Source of the DNA: RDXT01 sp033765305
Lineage (GTDB): Bacteria > Bacteroidota > Bacteroidia > J057
DNA: 64,000 nucleotides
Direction of reading: 5' to 3'
Assembly (NCBI GenBank): GCA_033765305.1
Contig: JANRID010000065.1
Span: 62,001 to 126,000 of the forward strand
Shown here: piece after piece, positions 43,012 through 51,607 of the stretch
Layout of the letters: every line of letters begins with the position of its first letter
Position numbering within the stretch: the first letter of the stretch is position 1
Notes under the pieces: model-generated
What the model saw: the letters and a program-made list of their open reading frames with translations, nothing else
What the model was told of the DNA's origin: nothing
Database searches by the model: none
Translations under genes and position numbers: made by a program

Positions 43012-43066
43012 TTTGGCGCGACGGGCTTCGCATCTTCCGGCAGTTTTGGCGGCAGAAACCTCTGAA

Positions 43067-44710
43067 ATGAAACAACGCATCCTTATTTCCGCCGCCCTGC
43101 TGCTGGTATGCGCCGGCACCCTCCTTGCCCAGACACCGCTTACGCCCGCCCAAACCCGGCTGATCGACTCCCTCGTCCGGCGGGACGTGCCGCCGCAGGC
43201 ACCGGGTGTGGCTTTTGGGGTGGTAAAAAATGGCCGCATCCTGTATACCCAATATGCGGGTTTTGCACAGCTCGAAAACGCCCTTCCCATCGGGCCGGAT
43301 ACGCGGTTCAACATTGCATCCAACGGTAAACAGTTTACGGCCCTGGCCATTCTCTCCCTGATGGATGACGGCAACATCCGCCTCCACGACGACATCCGGC
43401 AGTTTTTCCCAGGCTTGTATCCCCATATCCGCGACTCCATCACCCTGGCCCACCTGCTTACCCATACCAGCGGCATCAGAGATGTGTACGATCTGCTGGC
43501 TTTGCAGGGGAACACCTGGTGGAAAATGACCCTTGCCAATGCCGATGTGCTCGACCTGCTGGGGCGGCAGCAAACGCTCAATTTTGCCCCGGGGTCAGCG
43601 TATCTGTATTCGAACTCCAATTACATTCTGCTCGCCGAAATCGTGGCGAGGGTATCAGGAAAATCATTTGTCGAATATACCAACGACCTTTTCCGGCGGA
43701 TGGGCATGCCAGACACCCGCTTCGAAGCCGACTTCAGCCGCATTCAGGGGCCGGTGGCAAAGCCGTATTTCAACTTCAATACCTGGACCACCTACGACTG
43801 GATCTGGAATGTAGTGGGTGATGGAAACCTGTTCACCACCCTGCCCGACCAGTTGCGGTTTGAGCAGCTCGTGCAGTCGGGCAAAGTCCCTGGCCTGCGC
43901 AAAAAGGCGGTGGCCGCTTCCCAGCAGCGGATTATATCGGAAACGGCTTACGGCTACGGCCTCGAATTTTCCATTTACAGGGGTCAGGAAATTACGTTTC
44001 ATCATGGCGGTACCGGCGCGTGGAAAGCCACCCTGCTTCGGTTTCCGGAAAAGCAACTTTCCCTCATCACGTTCAGCAACAGCGGCAAAACCGATGTCGT
44101 GGACCAGAACCAGCGTATTGCAGACATCCTGCTCGGGGCCGATCCCGCTGCTGGGCCTGACTACCCCATTGTGCCGGAACCGGGCGGCGAGGTTGTTGCG
44201 GAGGAAGAAATAACCGGGGTGTACCTGGATGAACAGGGCACGGTCTTTCGTTTTTTGAAAAAAGAGGATGGGCTGTACCTGATCCGCACGGGCAGAAACG
44301 ATGTGCGCCTCGAACGGGAAAGCGGAAATGTATTCCGGCAGGTGTATGATCCCGCCTTCAAACAATCGTTTGTAAAAAATCCTGAAGGCGAATGGACGAT
44401 CACGGCCTGGTACCCCACCCATGCGCCCTACACCCTGGCCCGGCTGGAGGCTGATTTCTCCGGCTTCGTGCCTGAAAAGCTGAACGGAAGCTTTAAAAAC
44501 ACCGAAACCGGCGCCCGCATCACCCTGAAATACCTCGGCGATCAGCAATTTGAATACATAACCGGCGGGCAGCAGGGCACCGGCCTGCTGCTCACGCCCC
44601 GCATGATGCTGGCAGATGGCTATACCCTGCGGTTTTCGGGTCCGGATGGCTTTTTTCTCAGCGGAGGCCGGATCATGCAGGTTGGATTTGAGCGGGCAAA
44701 AGGGGAATAA
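43067..44710 (+). CDS. Serine hydrolase, beta-lactamase/class C PBP family
   Basis: 547 aa with signal peptide MKQRILISAALLLVCAGTLL. Active-site motifs: Ser85-Asn-Gly-Lys88 (ASNGKQFTALAI), Tyr181-Ser-Asn (YLYSNSNY) and His-Gly-Gly in HHGGTGAWK. The C-terminal 170 residues form an extra beta domain with GFVPEKLNGSFKNTETG and FSGPDGFFLSGG. Such proteins are usually peptidases or esterases of the periplasm rather than antibiotic-resistance enzymes; the substrate is unknown. The start at 43067 was preferred over 43013 because it begins the signal peptide. DNA is visibly lower in GC than most of the window. Confidence 0.9.
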   Translation: MKQRILISAALLLVCAGTLLAQTPLTPAQTRLIDSLVRRDVPPQAPGVAFGVVKNGRILYTQYAGFAQLENALPIGPDTRFNIASNGKQFTALAILSLMDDGNIRLHDDIRQFFPGLYPHIRDSITLAHLLTHTSGIRDVYDLLALQGNTWWKMTLANADVLDLLGRQQTLNFAPGSAYLYSNSNYILLAEIVARVSGKSFVEYTNDLFRRMGMPDTRFEADFSRIQGPVAKPYFNFNTWTTYDWIWNVVGDGNLFTTLPDQLRFEQLVQSGKVPGLRKKAVAASQQRIISETAYGYGLEFSIYRGQEITFHHGGTGAWKATLLRFPEKQLSLITFSNSGKTDVVDQNQRIADILLGADPAAGPDYPIVPEPGGEVVAEEEITGVYLDEQGTVFRFLKKEDGLYLIRTGRNDVRLERESGNVFRQVYDPAFKQSFVKNPEGEWTITAWYPTHAPYTLARLEADFSGFVPEKLNGSFKNTETGARITLKYLGDQQFEYITGGQQGTGLLLTPRMMLADGYTLRFSGPDGFFLSGGRIMQVGFERAKGE

Positions 44711-44781
44711 AGAAAAGGGGCATCCTCTTCCTGAAGAGCATGACCCACGGGTTTTTGTTCACATGGCCCGCCGCCTGAAGG

Positions 44782-45852
44782 CTACAATTGCTCAAGATAC
44801 AATTTCACATCCGCCACAAAGAGGTCGTAATCTACAATGGACGGATTGTGCCCCGAATTGGGATACAGTTTAAAATCGAGCAACGGACCCACCAGCACGC
44901 TGAACGCTTCGGAGGATATGGCCGATACCGACCGGTCGAGTTTGCCCTGAATAAACAGCCCCTTTTTGGTGATATTCGGGATTTGAGGGTCCTTGTTGAA
45001 GGTGTAGACCTTGTCGCTGGTGAACAGGTCTGAGTTAAACGCACTCCCAAAAACGTTGTACTGCGACCGCTGACGGTGCGTGATTTGCCTCAGGATCTGG
45101 TATCTCGGTTTACGTTTCCGGATATAGAGCAAAGGATCGGGGTCAAGGTCAGCCAGAAGCTCACCGGCATAGCCTTCATACCTGAACCATAAATCCCGGT
45201 CCCACACACCGGGGATGTAGGGGTTTTGCTCCATCCAGGTTAGTTCCTCGGCCCACCGGGTTTCTCCGGCAGCAGCCCGTTGGGCGGCAACCTGCATCAT
45301 AGACTCCCGCAGGCCATTGTGATCCCGCAAGCCGTTGGTATTCAGGGCCGATTCCAGAATCCATCCATCATAGGATGCCTGATTTTCCGTTTCGGTAATA
45401 AAGTCGCACACCACCAGCCCGCCCCAGCTTTGTCCCCAGAGCACAATCTTTTTTCCGGGAAATTTGAGCCTGATAAAGGCTGTCACCGCAGCCAGCGACC
45501 TCCGGAAATACGACAGGTCAAAGGTTTCGATGTCGGGGAAACTTTCGTTTATGGAGTAGCCCGAAAAGGGCTGGTCCCAGTACGCCATGAGGTAGTCGTT
45601 TTCGAATGCCTCCACCCAGTCTGCAGCCTGATACTCCTGCACGGAAGATCCCCCGGGGCCGCCGTGCACTTTCAGGATCACCATGTCTGAAGCGCTGTTG
45701 CCCGCCACCACCACAGGCATGGTGCTTTCCTGGTAGGTAACCCAGAATAGCTCCTCGGTATGCCGGGTTGAAAACTCATAGCCTTCTCTGCCGCAGGAAG
45801 CCAGCAGCACACACAAGAGCGGAAGGAAAAGGCGCACTTTCACAGGTTGCAT
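44782..45852 (-). CDS. Alpha/beta hydrolase lipoprotein, proline-iminopeptidase-like
   Basis: 356 aa. The lipobox is L17-A-S-C20, predicting a lipid-anchored protein. HGGPG at 63-67 forms the oxyanion hole typical of prolyl aminopeptidases; the nucleophile is Ser142 in WGQSWGGL; the acid is in GKLDRSV and the base in NSGHNPS near the end. It probably cleaves peptides or esters outside the cytoplasm. Its start codon overlaps the stop of the OMP-like gene (TGATG), so the two are probably coupled. Confidence 0.86.
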   Translation of the reverse strand: MQPVKVRLFLPLLCVLLASCGREGYEFSTRHTEELFWVTYQESTMPVVVAGNSASDMVILKVHGGPGGSSVQEYQAADWVEAFENDYLMAYWDQPFSGYSINESFPDIETFDLSYFRRSLAAVTAFIRLKFPGKKIVLWGQSWGGLVVCDFITETENQASYDGWILESALNTNGLRDHNGLRESMMQVAAQRAAAGETRWAEELTWMEQNPYIPGVWDRDLWFRYEGYAGELLADLDPDPLLYIRKRKPRYQILRQITHRQRSQYNVFGSAFNSDLFTSDKVYTFNKDPQIPNITKKGLFIQGKLDRSVSAISSEAFSVLVGPLLDFKLYPNSGHNPSIVDYDLFVADVKLYLEQL

Positions 45853-46487
45853 CAGAAGGTATAGTTTACGGAAATGGGGAAACCCCGCAGCGGAACCGGT
45901 AGCCGTATGCGGTCAAACGTTACAGGATCATAGCGCTTCAGGTTGAAAAAAGCCACGGCTTCGGGAGCAAAGCGGATCACGAGCGGCAGCTTTTCCAGCG
46001 GGAGCGTATAGCTCACAGCCAATACCTGGGCATGGAGGGAAAGAGAATAACCCCGGTATTGTACCCTGCCTTCGGTGAAAACCCCGTTCCGGTACTCATA
46101 CGCCACGTCGGAATACCTTAAATGATTAAAGCCCAGGCCCAGGCTGAGCGGTTCAATGCCTATTCCGGTCTTTTCATTCCAAAACCTGAACCCCGTCAGG
46201 CTATTGACGATGAGGTGGGTATTCCCGCCGCTGATCTGGAACAGGCCCGCCCGGGACCGCTGCACCAGGTGCCGCCCGTTAAACAGTTTGCCTTTCAGCT
46301 CCTTCACATGCAGGCTTCGCTCATACCCGGCCACCACCGAAGGCCCGGATGTGCCTGGAGTGTATTCTAAAAAAAGCTGGTTCCGCTGCTGCGCCTGTAC
46401 GGAAAGCACCGCCAGGATGCATACCCAAAGCGCTGTATTGCTCATCAGCAGCGTGCGTATGTTCAGGCTGAACCCATTCCCATTCAT
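45852..46487 (-). CDS. OMP-like exported protein of unknown function
   Basis: 211 aa. A signal peptide ends in LSVQAQ; the remainder is alternating hydrophobic/polar strands (for example YRGYSLSLHAQVLAVSYTL) and ends in a C-terminal Phe (FPISVNYTF), which is typical of small outer-membrane barrels. No named family. The first ATG (46487) was chosen over one at 46445 because it supplies the positively charged N-region; a TAACTTGG box lies 18 nt upstream. It is coupled to the downstream hydrolase. Confidence 0.7.
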   Translation of the reverse strand: MNGNGFSLNIRTLLMSNTALWVCILAVLSVQAQQRNQLFLEYTPGTSGPSVVAGYERSLHVKELKGKLFNGRHLVQRSRAGLFQISGGNTHLIVNSLTGFRFWNEKTGIGIEPLSLGLGFNHLRYSDVAYEYRNGVFTEGRVQYRGYSLSLHAQVLAVSYTLPLEKLPLVIRFAPEAVAFFNLKRYDPVTFDRIRLPVPLRGFPISVNYTF

Positions 46488-46505
46488 GTCATGTTCATTG
46501 ATGAT

Positions 46506-46513
46506 CCAAGTTA
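46506..46513 (-). promoter_or_regulatory. Candidate -7 promoter box (TAACTTGG)
   Basis: TAACTTGG on the minus strand, 18 nt upstream of the OMP-like gene start. Confidence 0.35.
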
Positions 46514-46700
46514 GAGGACCGGCGGGGTTTGTTCTAGACGGTACCGTACAATGAAGAGATCATGTGGCGAATAGCGGGGCCAACGGTTCGGAAACAGCCG
46601 AGGGTCTGGCCCTGATTGAAGAAGAGAACCCAAACATACATCTGTATTTCTGATTTTTCCTGTATGCTGGACAAGGTAGTCATCCAAATATAAGGCCGGT

Positions 46701-46859
46701 TTTACACAGAGGCATCGAGGACACGGAGGTACACGGAGCAACCCTGGCTGAGTGTCTCTCAGTGTGCTTACTTTCTGAGTGGCGAATCTCTGCGTCTGGA
46801 TTTACCACGGAGCATGATGCAACCATATGAGGCACGAAGGAGCGAAGTTTCACGGAGAT
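46701..46859. repeat. Degenerate CACAGAG/CACGGAG-type repeat patch
   Basis: TTTACACAGAGGCATCG, then ACACGGAG twice, lie at the left. A reverse-oriented stretch with GTGTCTCTCAGTGTGC and GAATCTCTGCGTCTGG (46750-46799) sits in the middle. TTTACCACGGAG and CACGAAGGAGCGAAG...CACGGAG form the third part. It resembles the intergenic CACAGAG-type repeats scattered through many bacterial genomes (general knowledge). No transposase is associated. Confidence 0.55.
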
Positions 46860-47135
46860 CACTCATCGATCGTACTGCACGTAGGTTCTAATTCAGAAAC
46901 AATCGGTAATTCTTACCAAAGGGCCAGCATGACATTTGCAGCACTACCGCAAAATCATGGAGCCCCCGAGTGGATGCCGGATGACGTGAATGCCTCCGGC
47001 CAGTTGTGCGCCAGGACCTCGACACGTGGCGCAGCGTGGCGGAAGGGGCCGTATTCGGCCCGGAAGCCTGAATGCAGGCCGCCTGCCTCAACAATCTGCC
47101 GCCGCCGCTGGTTGATCAGCCAGATTCCCAGCCCC

Positions 47136-47714
47136 ATGCAGCAGATCCGCCAGGCCATCCGGCAGATGATTCATGCCACCGACGACGAACTGGACGCCTT
47201 GCTCCGCGGCTGCAGCCTGCGCAGCTACCAGCGCCGGGAGCTGCTCAGCGAGGCGCAGCAGACGCCCGGGGAGATTTTCTTCATCAACCAGGGCATCCTG
47301 CGCGTCATCGCCGCCGACCCGTCCGGGACGGAGCACACGGTGCACTTCGCGATGGAGCATCAGTTCATCGCCGACTATTCGAGCTTCATCCTCCGCCAGC
47401 CCTCTGTGTATGCCCTGCAGGCGCTGGAGCCGCTGGAAGCGGTGGTCATGCCGCGCAGCGCCATCGAATGGGGCTACGCGCACCTGCGCGAGGGCGAAAA
47501 GCTGGGGCGGCTCATCGCGGAGTATTACTTCATCTACCTCGATTCCCGCATCAAAAACCTCTATGCCCGCAGTCCGCGGGAGCGCTACGATGCGATCGCA
47601 GCGGTATTCCCCAACATCCACAACCGGGCGCCGCAGCACATGATCGCCTCGTATCTGGGCATCACACCGGTGCACCTGAGCCGGCTGAAGAAGGCAGGGG
47701 CAGGGAAATTCTGA
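47136..47714 (+). CDS. Crp/Fnr-like transcriptional regulator
   Basis: 192 aa. A cyclic-nucleotide-binding-type beta barrel (LLSEAQQTPGEIFFINQGIL, VHFAMEHQFIADYSSFI) is followed by a dimer helix and a short C-terminal HTH (NRAPQHMIASYLGITPVHLSRL). This short form is common in Bacteroidota and responds to unknown ligands. The open frame reaches back to 46827, but that part is low-complexity and includes no family similarity; ATG 47136 (MQQIRQAIRQM) fits the family. Confidence 0.87.
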   Translation: MQQIRQAIRQMIHATDDELDALLRGCSLRSYQRRELLSEAQQTPGEIFFINQGILRVIAADPSGTEHTVHFAMEHQFIADYSSFILRQPSVYALQALEPLEAVVMPRSAIEWGYAHLREGEKLGRLIAEYYFIYLDSRIKNLYARSPRERYDAIAAVFPNIHNRAPQHMIASYLGITPVHLSRLKKAGAGKF

Positions 47715-47773
47715 AGCTCATAGCCGGCAGAAACCCTAAACATTTGTTATCGTTCTGCACCCTCCGGCGCGCC

Positions 47774-47781
47774 TAGCTTTG
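47774..47781 (+). promoter_or_regulatory. -7 promoter box (TAGCTTTG)
   Basis: A perfect TAnnTTTG, 20 nt upstream of the SDR start at 47802. Confidence 0.6.
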
Positions 47782-47801
47782 CCCTCACCAATACCTGTGA
47801 G

Positions 47802-48626
47802 ATGGCATTTCCAATTGCAGAACAGCAGCGGCTGCTGCGCCGCTACGGTCCCTGGGGGGCCGTGACGGGCGCTTCTTCCGGCATCGGCAAAGAGCTGGCG
47901 GAGCGCCTGGCCCAGTCGGGCCTTCATCTGGTCCTGAATGCCCGCGATGCCGGCACCCTGGACGCATGGGCTGCGGAGCTCCGCAGCCGCTACGGCATCC
48001 AGACCCGCACCGCCGCCGCCGACCTCTCGGAGCCGGCAGGCGTACAGGCCCTGACCGCCGCCTGCGAAGGGCTGGACATCGGCCTGCTCGTTGCCTGTGC
48101 CGGCTTCGGCACCTCCGGCCTGTTTCTGGATGCGCAGGTGGAGACCGAAGCGAATATGCTGCGGGTCAACTGCGAAGCCGTGCTGCGGCTCTCGCATCAC
48201 TTCGGGCAGCGGTTTGCCGCGCAGCGCCGGGGCGGCATCGTGCTGATGAGCTCCATTGTAGCCTTTCAGGGGGTGCCGTACGCAGCGCACTACGCCGCCA
48301 CCAAGGCCTATGTCCAGTCGCTGGCCGAGGCACTGGCCATCGAACTCCGCCCGCATGGGGTGGACGTGCTGGCTGCTGCGCCGGGACCTGTGCGCAGCGG
48401 CTTCGAAGCCCGCGCCGATATGAAGATGGATCTTTTCATGACGCCGGAGCAGGTGGGGGTGCCCGTGCTCCGGGCGCTGGGCCGGCGGAGCAGCACCCTT
48501 CCGGGCGGCCTCTCCAAGCTGCTGGTCGGCTCGCTGCGCACCGTGCCGCGCTGGGCGAAGACGCGGATTCTGATGGGCATTATGGGCGGCATGACGAAGC
48601 ACCAGCGGGGGACAGGCAGGAAGTAG
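47802..48626 (+). CDS. SDR family NAD(P)-dependent oxidoreductase
   Basis: 274 aa. Cofactor motif GASSGIGKELAERLA, then LLVACAGFG, catalytic Ser in LMSSIVAFQG and YAATK (HYAATKAYVQSLAEAL) make this a classical SDR. The C-terminal segment, with FMTPEQVGVPVLRAL, resembles SDRs annotated as acting on acyl or steroid chains; substrate unknown. It has its own promoter, separate from the Crp-like gene. Confidence 0.88.
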   Translation: MAFPIAEQQRLLRRYGPWGAVTGASSGIGKELAERLAQSGLHLVLNARDAGTLDAWAAELRSRYGIQTRTAAADLSEPAGVQALTAACEGLDIGLLVACAGFGTSGLFLDAQVETEANMLRVNCEAVLRLSHHFGQRFAAQRRGGIVLMSSIVAFQGVPYAAHYAATKAYVQSLAEALAIELRPHGVDVLAAAPGPVRSGFEARADMKMDLFMTPEQVGVPVLRALGRRSSTLPGGLSKLLVGSLRTVPRWAKTRILMGIMGGMTKHQRGTGRK

Positions 48627-48736
48627 CAAGCAGCAGGCAGAAAGCAGGAAGGATGGCTTCTTAGGGGCTGGCCTGGCGGCTGTATCCCCGCCGCAAATAC
48701 CGCCTGGCAGAAGCCGTGCTCAAAGGGCGCTGACTG

Positions 48737-50419
48737 TCAGACAGGTACCGCTGCTGCCCGGAGCGCCTGGCGCTCCGCGTCGAGGTGCTTCCAGAGGTAG
48801 TAGCCCCCCGAAAGGTTCGATACCTGCCCGAAGCCGTGCTGCAGCAGAATACGCTGGGCCAGATAGCCCCGCAGCCCCGCCTTGCAGTAGAGGAAGAGCG
48901 GCTGCTCCCGTGGCAGCGTATCGAGCCGGCTGCGGAGTTCGTCCAGCGGCAGGCTGACAGCGCCGGGGATGTGGCCCGCCTCGTATTCATCCGGGCGGCG
49001 GACATCGATCAGCAGGGCACCCTCCGGCAGATGGCCGAGCTGCGGGCTGTGGTAGATCCGCAGGCGCTGATGCATGAGGTTTTCGGCGACGAATCCCGCC
49101 ATGTTCACGGGGTCTTTGGCCGAAGAATAGGGCGGCGCATAGGCATGCTCGAACTCGGTGAGGTCGGCAATGGTGCCGCCCTGCCGGATCAGCAGCGCCA
49201 GCACGTCGATGCGTTTGTCCACCCCTTCGGTGCCCAGCGCCTGCGCGCCCAGGATGCGTCCGCTTGCCGGATCGAAGGCCAGCTGCAGGGTCAGATGCCT
49301 GGCGCCGGGGTAATAGCCGGCATGGGAACCGCTGTGCGTGATGGATACCTGGTGCGGAATGCCGGCAGCTTCGAGGTGCTTGGCGGCCATGCCCGCCGTA
49401 GCGACCGTCAGGTCGAAGATCTTGACGATGGCCGTATTGATCGAGCCTTTGTAGGTCTCCGTATTGCCCAGCACCATATTATCGGCTGCGATGCGGCCCT
49501 GCTTGTTGGCCGGGCCGGCCAGGTAGGTGATGAGGGGCTGGCCGCTGATGGGGTTGGCAAATTCGATGGCGTCGCCGGCGGCGTAGATGTCGGGGTCTGA
49601 GGTTTGGAGGAATTCGTTGACCTCGATGCCCCGTGCCTTGCCGATATTCAATCCGGCCTGCACAGCCAGCCGGGTATCAGGCCGTACGCCGATGGACAGC
49701 AGGACCATCCCGGCCGGCAGGCTGCTGCCGTCGCTCAGGTGCACCGTCAGCCCATCGGGGCCTTCGCTGAAGCTGCCGACGGAGACGCCCAGGTGCAGAT
49801 GCACCCCATGCTGGCGGAGGTGCTGCTGCACCATCGCTGCGACGGGATAATCCACCGGCGCCATGACCTGCTGCGCCAGCTCGACGAGATGCACCTCCAG
49901 GCCCAATTCCCGGAAGTTTTCGGCCATTTCCAGCCCGATAAACCCGCCGCCGACAACCACCGCCTGGCGGACCTGGCGGTCGCGGATGTATTGCTTGATC
50001 TGATCCGTATCGGGCACGGTGCGCAGGGTGAAAATGCCTTCCAGACCGATGCCCGGCAGCGGCGGGCGCAGCGGCTCAGCGCCGGGGGCCAGCAGCAGCT
50101 TGTCGTAGGATTCCTCGTAGGTGTCTCCGGTGGGATGATGCAGCACGCTGACAGTCTTGCGGTCGCGGTGGATGGCTGTGACCTCGGACTCGATGCGCAC
50201 ATCGGCATTGAAACGGGCTTTAAACGAAGCAGCAGTCTGTACGAGCAGCTTGTCGCGTTCTTTGATCACGTCCCCGATATAGTAAGGCAGTCCGCAATTG
50301 GCGTAGGAGATAAACGCGCCTTTTTCGAAGAGCACCAGTTCTGCGTGCTCGTCCATGCGGCGGAGGCGGGCGGCGGCACTGGCACCTGCGGCGACGCCTC
50401 CGATGATGACGTACTTCAT
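48737..50419 (-). CDS. CoA-disulfide reductase-like flavoprotein fused to rhodanese
   Basis: 560 aa. The FAD site is MKYVIIGGVAAGASAAARLR; the redox Cys42 is in FISYANCGLPYY; the NAD site is AVVVGGGFIGLEMAENF. After a dimerisation domain (THSGSHAGYYPGARHL) comes a rhodanese domain with its active Cys512 in LFLYCKAGLRGY. Fused proteins of this type reduce CoA-disulfide or persulfides and handle sulfane sulfur. An ATG at 50452 adds 11 residues. A TACTTTG (50450-50456) may be its -7 element. Confidence 0.92.
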   Translation of the reverse strand: MKYVIIGGVAAGASAAARLRRMDEHAELVLFEKGAFISYANCGLPYYIGDVIKERDKLLVQTAASFKARFNADVRIESEVTAIHRDRKTVSVLHHPTGDTYEESYDKLLLAPGAEPLRPPLPGIGLEGIFTLRTVPDTDQIKQYIRDRQVRQAVVVGGGFIGLEMAENFRELGLEVHLVELAQQVMAPVDYPVAAMVQQHLRQHGVHLHLGVSVGSFSEGPDGLTVHLSDGSSLPAGMVLLSIGVRPDTRLAVQAGLNIGKARGIEVNEFLQTSDPDIYAAGDAIEFANPISGQPLITYLAGPANKQGRIAADNMVLGNTETYKGSINTAIVKIFDLTVATAGMAAKHLEAAGIPHQVSITHSGSHAGYYPGARHLTLQLAFDPASGRILGAQALGTEGVDKRIDVLALLIRQGGTIADLTEFEHAYAPPYSSAKDPVNMAGFVAENLMHQRLRIYHSPQLGHLPEGALLIDVRRPDEYEAGHIPGAVSLPLDELRSRLDTLPREQPLFLYCKAGLRGYLAQRILLQHGFGQVSNLSGGYYLWKHLDAERQALRAAAVPV

Positions 50420-50524
50420 GCTTGCAGGATCATAGGTAGAACCATGCCGCAAAGTACCGGCGCAGCAGCCTGCCGGGCCGTGACCTGGGTTACAATGGGG
50501 GATGATTCTGTGTAGCTGCCGGGC

Positions 50525-51394
50525 TCAGCCCTGTAATGCAGGGAGCAGTTCGCGCCGGATATAGGCGCGCAGCGTGCCCGGCGGCCTGCCCAGGAGGGTA
50601 CCGAGGGTGCCGGAAATTTCGGGTTCGGGCTGAAACCGGGCGAGGTAATGCAGCATCAGCATGGCGAGGATTTTGCCTGATTCCATGCCTTCGCGGCGTT
50701 TGCGCAGATAAAAGCGCAAGGGCCCCGGATCGGTGAAGCGGACCGGCAGGCCGGTTTCTTCCCGGATGATTTCCGCCGCCTCGCCGAAGCGCAGGTTTTC
50801 CGTCCCGGTCAGCACGCAGATCTGCCCTTCCAGCGCATCGAAACGGAGCATCGCCTGCGCTGCGGCGGCGCCTACGTCCTGCACATCGACCCAGTTGAAC
50901 GGCGCCCGGCCTGCCGGCAGGAAAATCTCGCGGTCTTGCCTGATCCCGGGCAGGAGGGTGCTTGTCAGGTTTTGCATGAAATACGCGGGGCGCAGAAAAA
51001 TATAGCGCAGCCCGGCTTCCCGGATGAGCCGTTCGATCTGGTTGTGGGGAATGATGCGGCTTTTTTCGGCACCCTGGACGGAGAGGAATACGATCTCCCG
51101 GACCTGCTCCGCCTGCATGGCCGCTATCAGCGGCCTGAAGATGCGGATATCGGCCAGCTGGGGCGGGCGGAGCAGGAATACGCGGTCCACGCCGGCGAGA
51201 GCCGGCGGAAAGCTTGCCGGATCTTCAAAGTCGAAGCGGACCGGCAGGGCGCCGGCCAGATCGGAGGGCATGCGGTCCGGCTGCCGCAGACCGGCCGAGA
51301 AAGTGTGGGGGGTTCCGGCTGCGAGCAAAGACCGCAGGGTTTCGCGCCCGGTTTGGCCGGTGGCGCCGGTGATCAGCAGATGCAGAGGGGTCAT
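50525..51394 (-). CDS. NmrA-like NAD(P)-binding protein
   Basis: 289 aa. HLLITGATGQTGRETLRSLL gives the NAD(P)-binding turn, and FLRPAYFMQNL and PFNWVDVQDVGAAAAQ match NmrA/quinone-sensor-like atypical SDRs, which lack the YxxxK pair. Such proteins act as redox sensors or reductases. Function here is unassigned. It has the same orientation as the CoA-disulfide reductase-like gene, 105 nt upstream of it. Confidence 0.82.
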   Translation of the reverse strand: MTPLHLLITGATGQTGRETLRSLLAAGTPHTFSAGLRQPDRMPSDLAGALPVRFDFEDPASFPPALAGVDRVFLLRPPQLADIRIFRPLIAAMQAEQVREIVFLSVQGAEKSRIIPHNQIERLIREAGLRYIFLRPAYFMQNLTSTLLPGIRQDREIFLPAGRAPFNWVDVQDVGAAAAQAMLRFDALEGQICVLTGTENLRFGEAAEIIREETGLPVRFTDPGPLRFYLRKRREGMESGKILAMLMLHYLARFQPEPEISGTLGTLLGRPPGTLRAYIRRELLPALQG

Positions 51395-51581
51395 TGAAGC
51401 ATGGATTCAGGCTGCTGCCTGATAGATCCTACGGATTCCTGCACGTCCTGGTGCGCAGGGGCCAACGTTATTGCAGCAGCCTGCCGCCGGACCGGCTGAA
51501 AACGGCCTCCTCCGATGTTACGCCTGTGTAATGCCAGCGCTAAATTTTCCTCCGGCCCCGGCATCCCTCCGCCGTGCAGCC

Positions 51582-51589
51582 TACCTTGC
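51582..51589 (+). promoter_or_regulatory. Candidate -7 promoter box (TACCTTGC)
   Basis: TACCTTGC is 18 nt upstream of the phosphatase start at 51608. Confidence 0.4.
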
Positions 51590-51607
51590 GCCTGTAATTC
51601 CGGAAAG

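Larger units (their letters stand above)
46488..47135. other. 648-nt region without a credible gene
   Basis: The open frames here are short and composed of unusual residues. The only structure is a degenerate repeat patch (46701-46859). The remainder, up to the Crp-like gene, shows nothing recognised. Confidence 0.6.

Noticed and set aside
43067..44710. Antibiotic-resistance beta-lactamase
   Set aside because: The SNGK/YSN/HGG set and long C-terminal domain fit general class C serine hydrolases; nothing indicates drug resistance.
46827..47135. N-terminal extension of the Crp-like gene
   Set aside because: The extension has no similarity to the family and begins in the degenerate repeat patch.
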